From assembly GCA_963681505.1 (NCBI GenBank), contig OY811984.1, forward strand, positions 423,501-487,500: 64,000 bases of DNA, in the 5' to 3' direction. The first letter of the stretch is position 1, and every line of letters starts with the position of its first letter. Position numbers and translations under genes: made by a program. This document shows, piece by piece, positions 40,108 through 50,318 of this stretch. This DNA comes from Eunapius fragilis (lineage: Eukaryota; Porifera; Demospongiae; Spongillida; Spongillidae). The notes below the pieces were generated by a model. It had not been told where the DNA came from. It was given only the letters and a program-made list of their open reading frames with translations, and did not search any database.

Positions 40108-41216
40108 GTTATATTGATGCAGTTTCCCTCCTCCTCCTCCCCCCCCCCCCCCCCCCCCCCTCGCCTGCCTTCCCCCAGACATGCTGGAACTGTGGACGAA
40201 GGGCAACAGAGACCTGCAGTGGTTGTAACAAGGCTCGGTATTGTGGAACATTCTGCCAACACAAAGACTGGAGCAAACACATGCGTGACTGTTCCTCTGG
40301 CATGCAAGGTCTGTTGGGGGGGGGGGGGGGGGCAGGGGCGGGCACATGATTTAGCATGTGTGCATGCGTACATTCAGTATGTCTGTGCACATGGCTTTTA
40401 CTGTATGCACACCATATATAGGCATTAATCTTATTACTGCTGCTGTTGAGTTGTGGGTAATTGACCATGGTCTGGGTGACTTTAAAGTGGGTTGGGTATT
40501 AATCTCTCACTCTCCACCATAATGAACTGGACAGTGTCCATGTGGTTGAAGCAATTAGAAAATGGTTTGACCCCATGGAACATGTTTCTCTTCCCATTCT
40601 AATCAGAGTATCAATCCACAGCTTATCTAGGAGATGTTTTACAGATCTGTATAAATGCAGTATTAATATCATTAGTACTGACAGTTTAATCAAACCTTAT
40701 TATAAGAATACAGTCAGCTTTGCAGTCAGAGTGATTGTTAATGCAGTATGCAGCCCCTTTGATCAAACAACTTATGAGGAAAAACCTTTTCATGGTTCTG
40801 GCACCATCACGGGACCTCAATAACACCACAAGCACAAGTAATCGTGCATTAGATATATCCGTTAGGCAAACTATAGCAGATAGATGCCAGGGAATGAATA
40901 CCGATCATTTAGATACATGATGTCCACATATTCAGCTACCAATATGTTAATGGTTTTCTGTGTAAATGTGTCTTAGTGAGAAGCTGGAATTTGGCATGTC
41001 ATTATTAAATGTATTTCTTAAGGAATGGAAATTGACAGAGAGCAGGAGAACTCTGACAAATCAGTCGTGGGGCATGGTAATGACATGATCCGGTCAGATA
41101 GGAGAGTGGACACTCCCAGAGCACGGGGGAGTCTGTCGTCAGATCCAGCAACACAAGGCCGAGATGAAGAGAAGAAAGCGTTCGCCTCGTTGCCCCATCC
41201 AGGTTCCCTGATATGA
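36672..41216 (+). CDS. MTG/ETO (RUNX1T1/CBFA2T, Nervy) transcriptional corepressor
   Basis: Family role: nuclear scaffold that joins DNA-bound factors to NCoR/SMRT and histone deacetylases. All four Nervy homology regions are present in order. NHR1/[24 protein letters not shown] (exon to 37310), then [19 protein letters not shown] (37474-37563) and [20 protein letters not shown] (37720-38078). NHR2 oligomerisation helix: NEDWGHID / [19 protein letters not shown] (exons ending about 38841 and at 39661-39783). NHR3: [20 protein letters not shown] to [11 protein letters not shown] (39839-about 40059). NHR4 zinc-binding [24 protein letters not shown] then [17 protein letters not shown] (about 40179-40310). 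The last exon (41022-41216) is a charged tail. Start chosen at 36672 ([14 protein letters not shown]); 36567 is the alternative. Ser/Pro-rich linkers separate the domains. The intron around 38850-39655 (about 800 bp) shows nothing else. Confidence 0.93.
37586..37697. repeat. (CCCT)n tract, MTG gene intron
   Basis: CTCC/CCCT repeat with CATC and CACC interruptions, forming an extreme polypyrimidine tract before the acceptor at 37719. Confidence 0.93.
40070..40160. repeat. (CA)n plus poly-C, MTG gene intron
   Basis: CA tract 40070-40102, then CTCC steps and a run of about 20 C (40141-40160) before the MYND exon. A G-run lies just after that exon (40314-40332). Confidence 0.92.
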
Positions 41217-41532
41217 AGTATTGTGAACTTCCATGAGGAATAATCCTTTAGCCATTCTCATTGGCTGTACTTTCCGTTCACTCTGTTCACTTCCATTCCT
41301 TTTGTCCCCTCTTTAACGTTTTCTTCTGTATCTGCGATATTATGTAAATGATGTAATTGTATCAGTGACCTGTGTTCACTTCTCAACAACAAATACAACT
41401 TCCTCTCCTTTTTTTTTCTATAAATATATTATTTTTAAAAAGTACATACATGTACTTGCTATATGCATATTAACTACACACGCAACAGAGGGAGGAAAAT
41501 GGCTGCATGGAGTAAGGTGGAAGAAGCATTGT

Positions 41533-41538
41533 TTATTA
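41533..41538 (-). terminator. AATAAA polyadenylation signal of MDP1
   Basis: Reverse complement of TTTATT, 24 nt beyond the MDP1 stop codon. Confidence 0.6.
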
Positions 41539-41561
41539 AAGACAGGCCACAATTATAACAC

Positions 41562-44500
41562 TACTGTGAAGTGGTACGTCTGCTGAACTCCCGCAGCCCA
41601 TGTTTGAAGGTCGCCACATCCAAGCCTAATTCTTCATCAACATGTATGCATGTGACTCCAAGCTGAGATATGTCTCGGATGTTGCGCAATTCGTCATCAA
41701 AAAATAGCATATCTTGGTAGTCAAGTCCCGATTGCTCCTGGATACTGCGATGATGGAGGCAGGCAATACATCAGCAGCAGACAGCCTGGTGCTTGACTTA
41801 CTTCTTGAAGTGTGCCAACTTCTTTCTGGGGAATATCTCCAGCTGCGAGAAGTGGCGGTTAAGTGCGAGAGCATGCAGCAGCTGACGTGCAGCTGGGGGG
41901 TCCTCTGTCCTAAGTTGAAGATACTTTCATTTTGCAGCAAACTACAGGAGCGCGCCTACCTCGAAGCAACTGCCAGAGGTATCCCAATTTCGTTTAACGT
42001 AGCAAGAAGCAATCTGACATCTTTAAAAAGCGAGATCTGCTGTCCGCAGCAATCAGTAGCGCCTCCATTCCTGGGCACGAGAAGGTTGACGTACTTCACA
42101 CCTGCTCGTACGAGGCAAGGGGGGGGGGGGAGGGGCAAAATTCCCCGAGCCATTAAGGCCCGGGCCTCTAGAGCCACGCAACGCCCCCCGAATAAATGTT
42201 TCTTCACTGCAGTGCTAGGTCGTTCCGAGCTCGCAGCCTAATTCCAGACCGTTAAATATATTAGGGGCCAGGAAACATTCCGCCCGGGACCCCGGGCTGG
42301 CTCTTAACGGCCCTCCATTACCCCCGCTTACACAACCAGTTCTCCACACTTCTGAATCTCTCCTGATTTAATGATCTCGTGCGTTACGGCTGTGATATTA
42401 CGGACGTAACGGAGGTGATTTCCCAAAGGGTCCGATTCAGACATTATATGTGCGGTCTGAATCACCTGGATTATTATAACCATTGCTAGTTACTATTAAT
42501 TTGAACTTAACAAACGATACACGGCCGGTTTTCACCTCTGAATCGCTGCTTGATCACGTGACCACGATTGGTGTCCGAGAAAGCGAGCCATCGTGTAAGC
42601 TTGGATTCGAGTTCAGAAACAAGTATTTGCGTCATCTGAAGGCGGCTGGTTACGAAGCATACCTGGAGTAAAATAGGCGAAGAAACAAACACAGCCGTGT
42701 TAGTGCCTCCACATGTACAGATTGTGGTTCAACCTCCTTTTGCCACACGGGGTGAATCCTGCTCTAGTAAGTAGCAGTGTAATAAGATTTTGGACATATT
42801 TTTTTGCGAATTTATAGGCCTAGGCGACGATTTCGAAGGTGCTGTCGTCGAGAATACTCTACCGGCTGTAGTCAGTTCCGAAAGAGAAGAGACTCTACCA
42901 GCTGTAGTCAGTTCCGAAAGAGAAGAGAGTGCTGTTGGTAAGATAACCATTGCACTTAAGTAAACGTATACTATTATGGTAGATTGTAAGTGCTACTTTT
43001 ATATTCAGATGGCCCTTACCCAGTTATTCATTTCATGTCAAGGTTGATGTTTGCACTGGTCTCCAAGGCATAATTTCATTAATTTCAATACACCTAGGTT
43101 TTGCAGAGGTTTTCAATACACGGAGGTTTTGCATACTCGAACTCTGGGGCCTTACAAGTATCTACTTAGATTCCGGATGGCTCAGTTTTCACCACAGCAA
43201 CACAAGGAGGTTTTGGCTTGCATTAACTCATTTAACTTCTCTGGCCATGCAGCTCTCTCAGGAGATATCTCTAAGTACTACTATAAATCATTTGTGGGGC
43301 GTGATTTCAAAACGTTGGCACAACTAGCACACTGTGTTTCCACCATTGTTAACACCTAGTGAAGCAGACGTATGGTTGGCTCTTTCAAAGGTATGTGTTA
43401 CACATTTATGTATGTGTCTTCATTCGTATCATCTGTCTCAGGTGTTCAAGCGGGTATAATTGTGAGAAGTTTACATCATGAAGTCTGTGTTGTTTTGAAT
43501 TTGTTCGAGCCACTGATAGACACTGTCCGGAGCTGAGGGAAAAGCTCAAAATTCATCTCCTCCTTCATCTACCTGATCACATGCTTTAGTTTGGACCTGC
43601 ATCAGGGTTTAACACCAAAAGGTAAGACTTAATTCTGGCTCAGGGTCTGTGACATTGTTAATCATTCTTTAGATGTGAGAGCTATAATGGTGCGATTAGG
43701 TCTCGTAACATATACGGCAATAAATATGCTCCGAGCAAAGACATTGCCAACAGTTTTGCAATCCAGGAGAGCATACAATTTTTCTGTTCAGGAGGTCGTT
43801 TCGATCCATCAGAAATGCAGTGAGTATTGGTTTTGCCATTTATTTTTAATAATGACTCCTCATCAGGTGTGGTGATGGCCTGCTACAGTTATATCAGTCA
43901 GCAGAAGTTGTTGAGTTCTTGACAGGAAGGTTACCTACAAGTGATACAGCCATCTGTAGTCATGGGGCACTTCGTAAGGTATTCAGTTGGCTTTCGTTTT
44001 CACTGTGTTGCTACATTATGGTGATACTCTGCAACCTTAGATCAGTGTATGTAAGCCAACTAAAGTTGGGATCTGTGTTGCTTCAAGTACATGGACTTGG
44101 GGAGATGTCTGTCACAACTCTGATAGATGAACATATGTTGACTACTGACCTGCAAAGTCATGTCACCTGGGGCAAAGCAACAGTGACAGCTGAATGTGAC
44201 ACTGTTAATGTGGGTGACTTTGTGCTCAATAATGACAGAGCTGGGTCTCCAGTAAGTCCTCCAGACAGTGTATTCATTATTACATGTGCAGTACTATAGA
44301 TGGAGGTAGGGATCCTACTGAGCTAACAGCACCCGCTACTACATATGGATCGTGAAATGGCCAGTGGACAGCCATGCCTCAATGAGTTTGATTGCCAGCT
44401 TCTGACGCTTACAAAGGTCCTTCAGGTCATTTCTCCTACAGCCATCGTTCGTGCAGTTTCAGTGGTTACTCAACATGTGTTGTGGATTTCATGCGTATTG

Positions 44501-45071
44501 CTACCAGGACAGAACGACAGGAAGCAACTGAAAACAAACTGCGTTTAAAACATGACTGGAGTAATACTATGTTTTGTTATAATGTTTACTGAATTGCAAA
44601 TGATGTTTTTATCATAAAAGCGAAAAACAAAAATATATATATGAATGCGCTCAATAAGGGATACGGTATACTTTGAACTTCGTTGATGATTCATCAGCTA
44701 TACGGACATGAATCAGGTGCGGTTGATAATGATTCACCCGAGATAATTTAAGAAGCGTATCACCGCGCTGCCAAAAGGATCTGATTCTCCCGCGTGCTAA
44801 TAGAGACGTTACGCAAGCGTTAACAGCTCTGATTCGTTGTCAAAAAACTGGCCGTGTACCCATCTGATTTGAATGGCGGGGTCACGTGGGTATCGACATG
44901 GAGTGGCCACAGCGTGTAATCTTGAAATGTCACAGCATTGAAGCCGTTGAATTGGATTTAATGGCGTTATTTTCACACCTTACCGATGTCCAGAACGATC
45001 ATCTTGGGTAGCACCGCCAATGACTTTACAAATTCGCTTAATGTATCCACACCTAGACCTGACGTAGCCAT
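41562..45071 (-). CDS. MDP1: Magnesium-dependent phosphatase 1 (HAD family)
   Basis: Family: HAD phosphatase acting on protein tyrosine phosphate and fructosamine 6-phosphate. Five exons with matching phases: 45071-44984 (MATSGLGVDTLSEFVKSLAV ... MIVLDI), 44920-44860 (DYTLWPLHVDTHVTPPFKSD), 42070-41960 (QISLFKDVRLLLATLNEIGI PLAVASR), 41909-41802 (RQLLHALALNRHFSQLEIFP RKKLAHFKK) and from about 41749 to 41562 (DYQDMLFFDDELRNIRDISQ LGVTCIHVDEELGL). The HAD motif DxDxT is split by intron 1 as LDID|YTLW; motif III K and motif IV FFDDE are intact, so catalysis is expected. Intron 2 is 2.8 kb because a DNA transposon sits in it on the opposite strand; the other introns are about 50-65 bp. Start codons of MDP1 and DHODH are 46 bp apart. 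Confidence 0.92.
42520..44856 (+). mobile_element. CACTA/Plavaka-like DNA transposon in MDP1 intron 2
   Basis: Termini CACGGCCGGTTTTC (42520) and, reversed, CACGGCCAGTTTTT (44856) form short inverted repeats starting CAC, flanked by TA on both sides (42518-42519 and 44857-44858), a 2-bp target duplication. Plus-strand reading holds the C-terminal half of a Plavaka/KDZ-type transposase: FSGHAALSGDISKYYYKSFV GRDFKTLAQLA (43200-43330), FPPLLTPSEADVWLALSK, ELREKLKIHLLLHLPD (43535), ESYNGAIRSRNIYGNKYAPS (43678) and GRFDPSEMQ. Frames are broken by at least one frameshift near 43332 and by in-frame stops, and the N-terminal catalytic part is missing, so it is a defective or internally shortened copy. 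Subterminal TGATTC/GAATCA motifs are repeated at both ends. A duplicated ENTLPAVVSSERE block lies at about 42855-42925. Confidence 0.78.
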
Positions 45072-45117
45072 TGGTAGGTTATAATATAGTTTATAAAATA
45101 ATTAATAAGTAACAAAT
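45072..45117. promoter_or_regulatory. 46-bp shared divergent promoter, MDP1 / DHODH
   Basis: Only 46 AT-rich bases separate the two opposed ATGs, with TATAATATAGTTTATAAAAT inside. Either both transcripts have very short leaders or their 5' ends overlap into the other gene. Confidence 0.65.
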
Positions 45118-47576
45118 ATGGCTTGGTTGAAAAGAGCATGTGTGGGTGGTGCAGCCACTTTACTTTACTTCTCAGCCTATGGTTACTTCAGTGGAAATGT
45201 GTGGTTTTACAAGCATGTAGCCATGCCAGCTGTTCGGATGCTTGACCCAGAACAGGCACACGTGCTTGCGGTATACTTAGCATCCAAGGGACTGGTACCC
45301 AAGGATCGCTCGCCAGACATGGACGTACTGGTATAATAGTAGCATCATTCACTGTTTTTTTAAACTTTTTAATCTCTTGGGAAGGAATAGGACAAACGTT
45401 TCCTTCCTCTTTAGCGTACTGAATTGTGGGGAAGGACATTCTCGAATCCTATTGGACTCGCTGCTGGGTTCGATAAACACGGTGAAGCGTATTCTGGCTT
45501 GCTCGGAATGGGTTTTGCATTTGTCGAAGTGGGTAGCGTGACTCCACTACCGCAGCCCGGCAACCCGAAGCCACGGGTATTCCGGCTAACTGAAGATAAT
45601 GCTATTATCAACAGGTAACAAATTCAAGCGCATAGGTCGTGTTTTTAATTCCGCGCTTTAATATCGTTCCAGATATGGTTTCAATAGTGATGGTCACATG
45701 GTTGTAAGGGAAAGACTGAAAAAGTGGAGAAGCAGCGGTACTGCGGGCAAAGCCCTTGGGGTGAACCTTGGAAAAAACAAGAGCAGCAAGAATGGTGTCG
45801 ATGACTATGTTGCTGGGATACGGGAACTCGGTTGCTATGCCGACTACATTGTCATCAACATCTCATCTCCCAACACACCTGGTCTAAGAGACATGCAAGG
45901 AAGGAAGCAATTGACTGAACTTCTTGATGTGGTGAGGGTGAACAGATGGGGGTGTGGGGAGTGCCATGATTGCAAGATGGGAGGTCCAAATAACGTGTGG
46001 TTTGCTTGTTGATAATACTGGTACCCAAGTAGGTGACTTTGGAAAGGGACGCTCTCCCACACAAGCCACCACTGTTGGTGAAGGTGGCTCCAGACCTCTC
46101 TGATGCAGACAAGGAGGACATTGCTGCAGTGATAATGAGAGAAAAGGTATCCCCTGTGTAGTGCAGCAAACACCTCATAAAGGTATCCCCCTGTATAGTC
46201 CAGCATATACCTCATAAAGGTATCCCCCTGTGTAGTCCAGCATATACCTCATAAAGGTATCCCCCTGCATAGTCCAGCATATACCTCATAAAGGTATCCC
46301 CCTGTGTAGTCCAGCATATACCTCATAAAGGTATCCCCCTGTGTAGTCCAGCATATACCTCATAAAGGTATCCCCCTGTGTAATGCAGCATATACCTCAT
46401 AAAGTTATCCCCCTGTGTAGTCCAGCATATACCTCATAAAGGTATCCCCCTGTGTAGTCCAGCATATACCTCATAAAGGTATCCCCCTGTGTAGTCCAGC
46501 ATATACCTCATAAAGGTATCCCCCTGTGTAGTCCAGCATATACCTCATAAAGGTATCCCCCTGTGTAGTCCAGCATATACCTCATAAAGGTATCCCCCTG
46601 TGTAGTCCAGCATATACCTCATAAAGGTATCCCCCTGTGTAGTCCAGCATATACCTCATAAAGGTATCCCCCTGTGTAATGCAGCATATACCTCATAAAG
46701 TTATCCCCCTGTGTAGTCCAGCATATACCTCATAAAGGTATCCCCCTGTGTAGTCCAGCATATACCTCATAAAGGTATCCCCCTGTGTAGTCCAGCATAT
46801 ACCTCATAAAGGTATCCCCCTGTGTAGTCCAGCATATACCTCATAAAGGTATCCCCCTGTGTAGTCCAGCATATACCTCATAAAGGTATCCCCCTGTGTA
46901 ATGCAGCATATACCTCATAAAGTTATCCCCCTGTGTAGTCCAGCATATACCTCATAAAGGTATCCCCCTGTGTAGTCCAGCATATACCTCATAAAGGTAT
47001 CCCATCCCCCTGTGTAGTCCAGCATATACCTCATAAAGGTATCCCCCTGTATAGTCCAGCAAATACCTCACAACCATTGCGATGAGCTGTGGTAGAATAT
47101 GAGAGGCTTCCTTCTCTGCAGGGAGGTGCAGATGGTCTGGTGGTATGCAACACAACCATCACCCGGCCGCAAACGTTAAAGAGTGTTAATAAGTGTGAGG
47201 TGGGTGGACTCAGCGGCAAACCTTTAAGAGACATGGCTACCCACACTATATCTGACATGTATAGGCTCACCAAAGGTAAGAGCGACACTGTAGCAGAGAG
47301 AGAGAGAAAGGGAGAGAGAGATGAGTGAGAGGGAAGGGGGAGAGAGAACAGCCGTTTGATTTGATGTCCTTGTCCACAGGACTTGTCCCAATCATTGGTG
47401 TTGGGGGTGTCTCCACTGGGAAGGATGCATATGATAAAATAGCAGCCGGTGCCAGTCTTGTCCAGGTGTACACATCCATGGCATATGACGGGCCTCCTGT
47501 GGTCAAGAAGATCAAGAGAGAACTGGCTGCAATCCTGGAGTATGTTGGCTGCATGTGCTATTTGTGAAGGATTACT

Positions 47577-47618
<42 letters not shown>

Positions 47619-47691
47619 TGCACTTTTCAGAGCTGAAGGTTATTCAAAGGTGAATGATGCAGTTGGATCAAGACATAGGCAATCTAGTTAG
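45118..47691 (+). CDS. DHODH: Dihydroorotate dehydrogenase (class 2, mitochondrial)
   Basis: Oxidises dihydroorotate to orotate with ubiquinone, fourth step of pyrimidine synthesis, on the inner mitochondrial membrane. Seven exons: 45118-45330, 45415-45614, 45673-45930, 46033-46146, 47120-47275, 47380-47539, 47631-47691; all phases join. The N-terminus has a basic start and a membrane helix ([17 protein letters not shown]) followed by the quinone-tunnel helices ([20 protein letters not shown]), as in class 2 enzymes. FMN and substrate motifs: [61 protein letters not shown] (catalytic Ser region), [65 protein letters not shown]. The C-terminus [10 protein letters not shown] matches the human GADHRR end. 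Intron 4 is a 37-bp minisatellite starting at the donor; intron 6 holds a (TG)n. Confidence 0.96.
46147..47075 (+). repeat. 37-bp minisatellite, about 25 copies, DHODH intron 4
   Basis: Unit contains CCTCATAAAGGTATCCCCCT and GTGTAGTCCAGCATATA. The genuine exon end and donor read GAAAAG|GTATCCCCTGTGTAG, that is, the first unit begins at the splice junction and every later unit repeats AAAGGTATCC. Variants TAATGCAGC and AAGTTATCC recur together at a spacing of several units, a higher-order pattern. About 45 bp separate the array from the acceptor at 47119. Confidence 0.95.
47583..47618. repeat. (TG)n, DHODH last intron
   Basis: About 18 TG units ending a few bases before the acceptor at 47630. 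Confidence 0.93.
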
Positions 47692-47820
47692 CAGCAGTAA
47701 GACTTTCTAGTTCTCCACGGTTATAAATCAACCAATCAAGTATGCCATCGCCTATATGTAACACAGAAAGATAACAGAGGACTTAACGCGTTGGCACAGA
47801 GGGATGCTCAAAAAGAGTAA

Positions 47821-48006
47821 CTATTTATTTAAGCTTGTGGGCGTTCTCTGTTCTTTGATACACTTCTTGAAATTCTCCATTTCCACACGGCATTTCCTCC
47901 AGTCGTGGTGTTCTTGGTAGCATTCTTGTAGAGCGAAGTGGGCGGTGGCGCACCCCGACTTCTCAAGTAGCTGCTCGTACAAGTCTTTGTCACCTTCAGT
48001 TGTCAT
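47821..48006 (-). CDS. COA4: COA4-like twin CX9C cytochrome c oxidase assembly factor
   Basis: Small intermembrane-space protein needed for assembly of respiratory complex IV. 61 residues from MTTEGDKDLYEQLLEKSGCA. Both cysteine pairs have exactly nine residues between them: C-ATAHFALQE-C and C-RVEMENFKK-C, the CHCH fold imported by MIA40. GCA.HFA.QEC..HHDWRKC matches human COA4 closely. An in-frame ATG 57 nt upstream (48063) would add 19 residues that lack similarity, so I chose 48006. Single exon. The last two codons are AAT AAA, so the stop is fused to a polyadenylation-type hexamer. Converges with DHODH (129 bp between stops). Confidence 0.85.
   Translation of the reverse strand: MTTEGDKDLYEQLLEKSGCATAHFALQECYQEHHDWRKCRVEMENFKKCIKEQRTPTSLNK
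47824..47829 (-). terminator. AATAAA hexamer inside COA4 coding end
   Basis: The final Asn-Lys codons of COA4 spell AATAAA directly before TAG. If used, cleavage would fall just past the stop. Confidence 0.4.
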
Positions 48007-48132
48007 CTTCGTATGTCCCCGTATAAACCACGTTGTAATTCGCCATAGACAACTATTAACCAATCACTAACGCCCCCGTTATCTGATAAGTTCCCCCCCC
48101 CCTCCATGTGCATGTAATCAATTATTAACTAC
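48007..48132. promoter_or_regulatory. Divergent promoter region, COA4 / AIRIM homologue
   Basis: 126 bp between opposed starts; contains a C-run (48094-48103). Inferred from gene starts. Confidence 0.5.
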
Positions 48133-48816
48133 ATGGCTCATGGCGTTGACGAGAAGTTGGTGAGTGTAGTAACGGGTGCTGCCGACCAGCTTCAAGTCTG
48201 GGAAGAGGCCAGAGCGAAGGTTCTATCACAATTATTGTCCATATCAAACCTCGTGGAGCAGCTAGCCACCCTGAAGAGGTGCACCCAGTGCCAACAGCTC
48301 GGGGTGCTGGTCAACTATCCAGGGTGCGTTACGCGTCTCGAGGCAAAGATAACGCAGTCCGCGGAGAGAGCGCTAGGATATGCGGAACGGGACAAGCAAG
48401 TTACTGTCATTTGACTGACGGGCTTTACTGAACACACTACCCACAGGGCAAGAATGGTAGACGCTGTAAAACGTTTGAAGGACCTCAGCAGGGAATGTCA
48501 AAAACTATTTGAAGAAGCAGTTGGTGGGCCGTTCTGCCGCATATGACGTACTTGCTATGCTAATTCACGTACAGAGCTGCGAGGCTTAGAAGCCATAAAT
48601 AAAGACACTGCTCAAAGCTTTGCGCTTAGTAACTACTCTTACTGGCTGAAAGAAATCCACAGTGCATATGACTTGGATACCACCAGAAAGCTGACTGCAT
48701 TGGAACAGCTGAGTTACACAGGTGACCGTGTGATGGAGGCATGCAAAGAGTGGAAGGTGTGCCAGCCGGGACCCCAAGGTGGGCTGGGGACCAGGCACAA
48801 TTTTTGGATGTGGTGA
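48133..48816 (+). CDS. C1orf109/AIRIM-like ribosome maturation factor
   Basis: Human C1orf109 (AIRIM) works with the AAA-ATPases SPATA5 and SPATA5L1 in 60S ribosome maturation. Three exons: 48133-48395, 48447-48523, 48575-48816. Similarity is modest but colinear: VWEEARAKVLSQLLSISNLV EQL near the N-terminus, MVDAVKRLKDLSRECQKLFE in the middle and SNYSYWLKEIHSAYDLDTTRKL near the C-terminus (human LEWLQDIERHYRKSYLKRK). Intron 1 uses a GC donor: AA|GCAAGT ... CCACAG|G, which alone restores the frame as Lys-Ala-Arg. The reading ends ...HNFWMW at 48814-48816, but AAG|GTGTGC at about 48759 could be another donor, so the true C-terminus may differ. Confidence 0.6.
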
Positions 48817-49035
48817 GATGGTAGGCTTGTGTCCATAGATGTACTGCAGTGTCTTCACTACACAGCAAGGACTGCACAGACCAGGGAAAGTCACACACAG
48901 CATGGTTTTTAAAATGCTTTCAGAAAGAAGACGTTTTAAAAGAGATTGCCCATTTCACAGCCATCTTTCTGAAGTGATGTTTGTGAAACACATTTTAAAA
49001 CACTGAACAGATGTGAAGTGATTTGGTTCAGACAC

Positions 49036-50276
49036 TCATGTGGATGGCACTGTGTTAAGCAATTGGCTGGTGTGGGTGTTAATAAACTCTAGTGGGAAAG
49101 AGAAGGGAATTATGAGGATTGATACATACACATGCATACATACACACACACACACACACACGCACATCTCACCGCTTATGGTATCCAATATCTTTGGTCG
49201 AAGTCTCCTTGGTGTCTCCATAACCAAGAAGACGTGCACAGGTATTCCACATAGGACCATGATAAAGGCCACCACAGATTGCACTGGGCTCTGGTAGAGG
49301 GGTATCACAACCAGAAGTACAGAAACACACACCATGAAGATAGGAACAGGAAGCCAAACCTAATGGGAAGGCAGATAGTAAGGTTTGTGGGTGGGACTTA
49401 TGTCAAATGTGTACCTTGTAGGGACGCGGTTCTTCCTTGTGAGTGATTCTCAGTATGAGCAAGGAGACGAAGGTCATACCATAGAACAACCATATGGCTG
49501 CGTTGAAGCTGTCTATGAGGCTGCCAATGTCTCCAATTGCACACATTATTATAGACAGCACAGTCTGGCATTGTCCCAACATGTAGGTGGGGCCCCAACA
49601 TGTAGGCGGGGCATCCGTATAGAGGTGTGGCCCCATCATGTAGGTGGGGCATCAGTAAAGAGGCATGTGTATGTGGCATAAGAACTACATACGATGTGAC
49701 CCACTTGAAATATAACTGCTGCGATTGGTGTCCTGTACTTCCGGTGTATACCGCTGAAGACTTTGGGGAGATGTCCGGTCCGGGCTGCAGCAAAGCTCTG
49801 CCTGTCATTAAAAATTTTAACAAATTTTTGAGGAAGGGGAATTTGCGAACACACCTTGCAGCTGCATATAACATTAGGTTTGCTGCTCCAAAGGTAGACA
49901 CAGCTATCAATATGGGCATAACCACCAGACCGGCTGTACCAAGGACTTGGGAGCCCCATGGCTAAACACCATAAATAGTGTCACACTGTGTACATTACAT
50001 GTACTGCAACAACAGACCAACGCAACTGCCTCTGTGTTAATAATATCTCGCCGTGACAGCACCACAAAGAAGGATGCATTGACCAGAAGGTAGCAAACTA
50101 TCACAATCAAAATTCCAATGATGATAGCACGGGGAAAGTTTCTGAACAGTACATAAAGTTAATGATGACTTAAGTATATTACACATCAGATTTCTCACTT
50201 GCTTAGGTTTGTCTGTTCTTCAGAACTGTAATTAAGTGTGTTCCTGGTTAACAGACAAGAAACACAGCATAAACAG

Positions 50277-50318
<42 letters not shown>

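Noticed and set aside
42305-42445. 38-residue minus-strand ORF MSESDPLGNHLRYVRNITAV...
   Set aside because: No recognised family; it lies in the part of MDP1 intron 2 outside the transposon and lacks splice partners that I could find.
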